A stretch of 64,000 bases of DNA, taken from Butyricimonas synergistica DSM 23225. GTDB lineage: Bacteria; Bacteroidota; Bacteroidia; Bacteroidales; Marinifilaceae. Positions 60,990-64,000 of this stretch are shown one piece after another; within the stretch, counting starts at the first letter, position 1; every line of letters starts with the position of its first letter. The stretch lies in NCBI RefSeq assembly GCF_000379665.1, contig NZ_KB903359.1, forward strand, positions 907,475-971,474, given 5' to 3'. Both the position numbers and the translations under genes were made by a program. The notes below the pieces were generated by a model. The model ran no database searches, was not told where the DNA came from, and worked only from the letters and a program-made list of their open reading frames with translations.

Positions 60990-63900
60990 ATGGAAAAAAG
61001 ATGGAAAAACGTATTTCCCTCTGGGGGAAATACGCGAAAAATGATTAGATGTATGAAACTGACATTGCTATTACTCACGTGTTTCGTGCTACAAACCTTT
61101 GCCGGGGCGAATGCACAAATCGTAACGATCAAGAAACAAAACGCCACGTTGGAAGAGGTCATTTGGGAACTCAAGCAACAGACAAGTTTCTCCTTTATGT
61201 ACAACGACGTGGATATCGCATCGATAAAAGGCATCACGTTGAATGAAACCAAAGCTAACGTTGAAGAGATTCTACGAAAATGTTTGAAAAACACGAATCT
61301 CGAATACGTCGTTTTAAACAATGCAATTGTTATCAAACTCAAGGCGAACACGCAAGACGAGAAAAAATCCATCACTTTAAAAGGTTGGGTTTACGATAAG
61401 AAAAAAGAACCGATGCCGGGAGTTACCGTCAAATTAGCCAATACCAGCGTGGGAACGGCAACCAACAACAAAGGTTGGTTTTCACTACAACTCCCCGTAA
61501 CCAACGGAACTTTAGAGTTTTCTTTCGTGGGTTTCAAAACACAGTCCATCAATTTCACAGAAAAAACAGATACCCTTCGTATCACGTTGGAAGAAGATGT
61601 TCAAACACTGGACGAAACCGTCGTAGTTGCTTATGGAACGACAACCCGACGCAAAGCGACAGGTGCTATCTCGACCGTAAAAGCAGAAGAACTTCGCGGA
61701 ATACCTTCCGTAAGCATCGAAACTTTATTACAAGGACGCGTGGCTGGAATGGATGTCACGCAAATGTCCGGCGCTCCCGGTGGCGGCGGCACGGCAGTCA
61801 CCATTCGCGGGTACAATTCATTGGACGTGGAACAGGGACGACGTTTTTCCAATCCGTTATGGGTGGTTGATGGAGTGCCCTTGAATTCTTTCACCTCTCC
61901 CATCACGGGCACCAATCTTTTATCAGACTTAAATCCGGATATGATAGAGTCTATCCAAGTATTAAAGGATGCTTCCTCTGCGGCAATCTATGGATCCCGC
62001 GCGGCAAATGGAGTCATTATCGTGACCACGAAAAAAGGAAAGAAAAATCAAGACGCCACTTTCACCGTGAACGCCTCCCAAACTTGGAGTATCCTTCCCG
62101 AATTACCGACCATAACGACAGGACGGGCAGAACGTTTATTTCGACTGCGTTCTTTCAGAGAGCGGTTCTGTGCTTATATCGATCCGGAAACCAACAGGTA
62201 TAAATACCCGACCACACTTCGAGAACAATATGATAACTGGGACCGAGGGGCAATGCTCGATGGAAATTTCGAGCCTATCCCTTTTAATAATAATACAAAC
62301 AACGGCAATATGTTTCAAGATAGTTTGAATGTATTCTACAATAACTCAACTAACTACTTCCCGATTTATTACGAGAAAGGCAAAGTCACGAACGCAAACA
62401 TTCAAACCTACGGCGGCTCGGAAAGAATAACTTATGGTATCGGTTTAGGATACTACAACGAAGAAGGTATTTTCAGGGGTACCGGTTTTAACCGGGTGGA
62501 TCTAAATTCTTCCATGAACGTAACTCCGGTAAACCGTTTGAATGTAGATTTACGCCTAAATGCATCCTTATCTAATCGTAAACGAGGAACGAAATCAGAA
62601 GGATTAGGATCTGCACCTGCCATCGAAACAGTCCCAGGTGACCCGTATAAATTATCTTCATTATTCCCGGGAGAAGGTTCCGTGGCATGGAATTCCGTAC
62701 TGGATGCTTACAAGGGAACCAAAGAAAAAAACAGGGCAATCCGTTTACGTTCCAATTTCAAGTTAGGATATGAACCCATAGAAGGATTAAATATATCTAC
62801 ATCATTATCGGCAGACTATTCCATCGACCGCCGAAACTATTTCCAACCCTCCTATTTAAGTGAATCCGGATACTCCAAAAGTATCGGGGAAACAGGTATC
62901 AACCTGATGGTATTGAATGAAAACATTCTTTCGTTCAACCGCACCCTGAAAGAAGACCACACGATCGGTTTCGTTGCCGGACTTTCATACCAGTACGATC
63001 AAGTAGAATACAACGGAGGTAGCGCCGAGAACTCTCCCTGCGATAAAATATATTACGCCCCTTCCGGGATGCCCGAAATTGGGAAAGAAGTCTACGATTT
63101 CGGGGGTGGTTACAAATATGAAGAAGTTATCGCCTTCCAGCATTATCAATCGGATATGCAGGAAAAAAGCCTGTTGTCTTATTTTGCTCGATTAGAATAC
63201 AGTTTCAAAGAACGGTATTTACTCTCATTAAGTTTCCGACGTGACGGGAGCTCTACTTTCGGGGAAAACAATCGCTGGGGAACATTCCCTTCCGTGGCAG
63301 CCGGTTGGACGTTTTCAGAGGAACCCTTCATCAAGGAAAAATTAGGCTGGCTCTCTTTCGGGAAAATCCGGGCAAGTTGGGGACGTTCCGGCATGCACTT
63401 CAGTTCCAATTACCTGGCATTAGGCATTATGAACGTGGGAGCCACTTCTTACCGGGGTAACCCGACCATCAATCCCAAGTGGGACGACGGACTGTATAAT
63501 CATGAACTTTCGTGGGAGGAAACCGACCAATATGATTTCGGATTGGACTTGGATTTCTTTGATTACCGCCTGACGTTTACTGCGGATTATTATTACCGCT
63601 ACACGGATAAATTACTTGCACGAATCACCCTACCCGGCGATCATAACGGTTATGAACAACAATGGCGAAATGCAGCGGCAATTTCCAACGAAGGAATAGA
63701 ACTGATGGTCAAATACGAAATTTTCCGGGAACCGGATTTGTACTGGAAAATTTCCGTGAACGGGGCAAAAAACTGGAATCGTTTCGAAAAATCGTATGAC
63801 GGAAAAGATTTTGGTGGCAGGGTTATAGGTAAATCCCTGAATGGTATTTATGCCAAAAAAACAGACGGTTTTATTAATTCCCAAGATGAAATGAAAGTAT

Positions 63901-64000
63901 ATTATAATCAACAGGGAGTAAGTTTCTATTTATCAGCGAACAATTATAGCAAAAACACTTTTTATAAACCCGGGGATTACAAATTTGTCGATTTAAATGG
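60990..64000 (+). CDS. SusC/RagA-family TonB-linked outer-membrane receptor, partial (3' end outside window)
   Basis: The frame starts at ATG 60990 and stays open to the window edge (about 1003 codons). In order: signal peptide (LTLLLLTCFVLQTFAGANA), an STN domain (about 45-115: ATLEEVIWELKQQTSFSFMY) that talks to FecR, a carboxypeptidase-regulatory-like domain (LKGWVYDKKKEPMPGVTVKL), the TonB box region (LDETVVVAYGT), plug domain (GRVAGMDVTQMSGAPGGGG, LKDASSAAIYGSRAANGVII) and the beta-barrel. It should import a glycan, peptide or metal complex with a SusD partner downstream. The substrate is not known. Confidence 0.95.
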   Translation, partial: MEKRWKNVFPSGGNTRKMIRCMKLTLLLLTCFVLQTFAGANAQIVTIKKQNATLEEVIWELKQQTSFSFMYNDVDIASIKGITLNETKANVEEILRKCLKNTNLEYVVLNNAIVIKLKANTQDEKKSITLKGWVYDKKKEPMPGVTVKLANTSVGTATNNKGWFSLQLPVTNGTLEFSFVGFKTQSINFTEKTDTLRITLEEDVQTLDETVVVAYGTTTRRKATGAISTVKAEELRGIPSVSIETLLQGRVAGMDVTQMSGAPGGGGTAVTIRGYNSLDVEQGRRFSNPLWVVDGVPLNSFTSPITGTNLLSDLNPDMIESIQVLKDASSAAIYGSRAANGVIIVTTKKGKKNQDATFTVNASQTWSILPELPTITTGRAERLFRLRSFRERFCAYIDPETNRYKYPTTLREQYDNWDRGAMLDGNFEPIPFNNNTNNGNMFQDSLNVFYNNSTNYFPIYYEKGKVTNANIQTYGGSERITYGIGLGYYNEEGIFRGTGFNRVDLNSSMNVTPVNRLNVDLRLNASLSNRKRGTKSEGLGSAPAIETVPGDPYKLSSLFPGEGSVAWNSVLDAYKGTKEKNRAIRLRSNFKLGYEPIEGLNISTSLSADYSIDRRNYFQPSYLSESGYSKSIGETGINLMVLNENILSFNRTLKEDHTIGFVAGLSYQYDQVEYNGGSAENSPCDKIYYAPSGMPEIGKEVYDFGGGYKYEEVIAFQHYQSDMQEKSLLSYFARLEYSFKERYLLSLSFRRDGSSTFGENNRWGTFPSVAAGWTFSEEPFIKEKLGWLSFGKIRASWGRSGMHFSSNYLALGIMNVGATSYRGNPTINPKWDDGLYNHELSWEETDQYDFGLDLDFFDYRLTFTADYYYRYTDKLLARITLPGDHNGYEQQWRNAAAISNEGIELMVKYEIFREPDLYWKISVNGAKNWNRFEKSYDGKDFGGRVIGKSLNGIYAKKTDGFINSQDEMKVYYNQQGVSFYLSANNYSKNTFYKPGDYKFVDLN

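Noticed and set aside
1-64000. tRNA, rRNA, integrase or IS genes
   Set aside because: I looked for them in the gaps and found no cloverleaf ends, rRNA motifs or transposase-like proteins.

Overview
The window is a chromosomal stretch from a gut-type member of the Bacteroidota, order Bacteroidales, most likely family Odoribacteraceae (Butyricimonas/Odoribacter-like). Evidence for the phylum: a SusC-type TonB receptor behind a FecR anti-sigma factor, the small DUF4295 protein next to rpmG, DUF2851, a long-form NusB, and many promoters with the Bacteroides -7 box TAnnTTTG instead of sigma-70 boxes. The family guess rests mainly on the steroid 5-alpha-reductase operon and is an inference.

Layout. 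1-3.3 kb: a partial uvrA and the rpmB-rpmG-DUF4295 ribosomal unit, separated by a gap holding a GT-rich tract. 3.4-13.5 kb: an FMN/4Fe-4S membrane electron-transfer protein, an M3 lipoprotein peptidase, DUF2851, a coiled-coil membrane protein with fhs, a CBM9-like protein, a membrane phosphoesterase and a small secreted fibronectin-III protein. 13.5-29.9 kb: mostly housekeeping (dnaB, a DnaQ-like exonuclease, fabI, recN, nusB, a LOG protein, gyrB), plus a peptidase-like membrane giant lacking the M1 zinc motif, an LtaS-like transferase and an orphan ATP-grasp-like protein. 30.2-34.7 kb: dcuB-ansB-porin, which looks like an asparagine/aspartate-to-fumarate respiration unit, then an OmpA-like lipoprotein. 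35-40.9 kb: a cutC - fused LeuCD - secreted amidase operon, then lipB, lipA and nth.

41-44.7 kb: a four-gene operon (5-alpha-reductase homologue, OYE-type flavin reductase, two short-chain dehydrogenases) with the enzyme set expected for reducing 3-oxo-delta4 steroids or bile acids. 44.9-51.6 kb: CDGSH, yaaA, an HMA protein, an AspT-like transporter, an ECF sigma factor and a GadC-like antiporter. 52.3-58.9 kb: an AT-rich type I-B CRISPR interference operon (cas8b-cas7-cas5-cas3) that starts at its own promoter and has no cas6, cas1, cas2, cas4 or repeat array in this window. 59.4-64 kb: a leader with a promoter and an intrinsic terminator, then fecR and a truncated susC-like receptor with an STN domain.

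At a finer scale, many intergenic gaps carry short elements built from iterated words (such as TTTTCAA, ACAAGTT, AACTAAAAGATAAAAACT, AAAGTTCATAAAGTTT). Several form long perfect hairpins and some overlap gene ends. I saw no rRNA, tRNA, IS element or intact CRISPR array.
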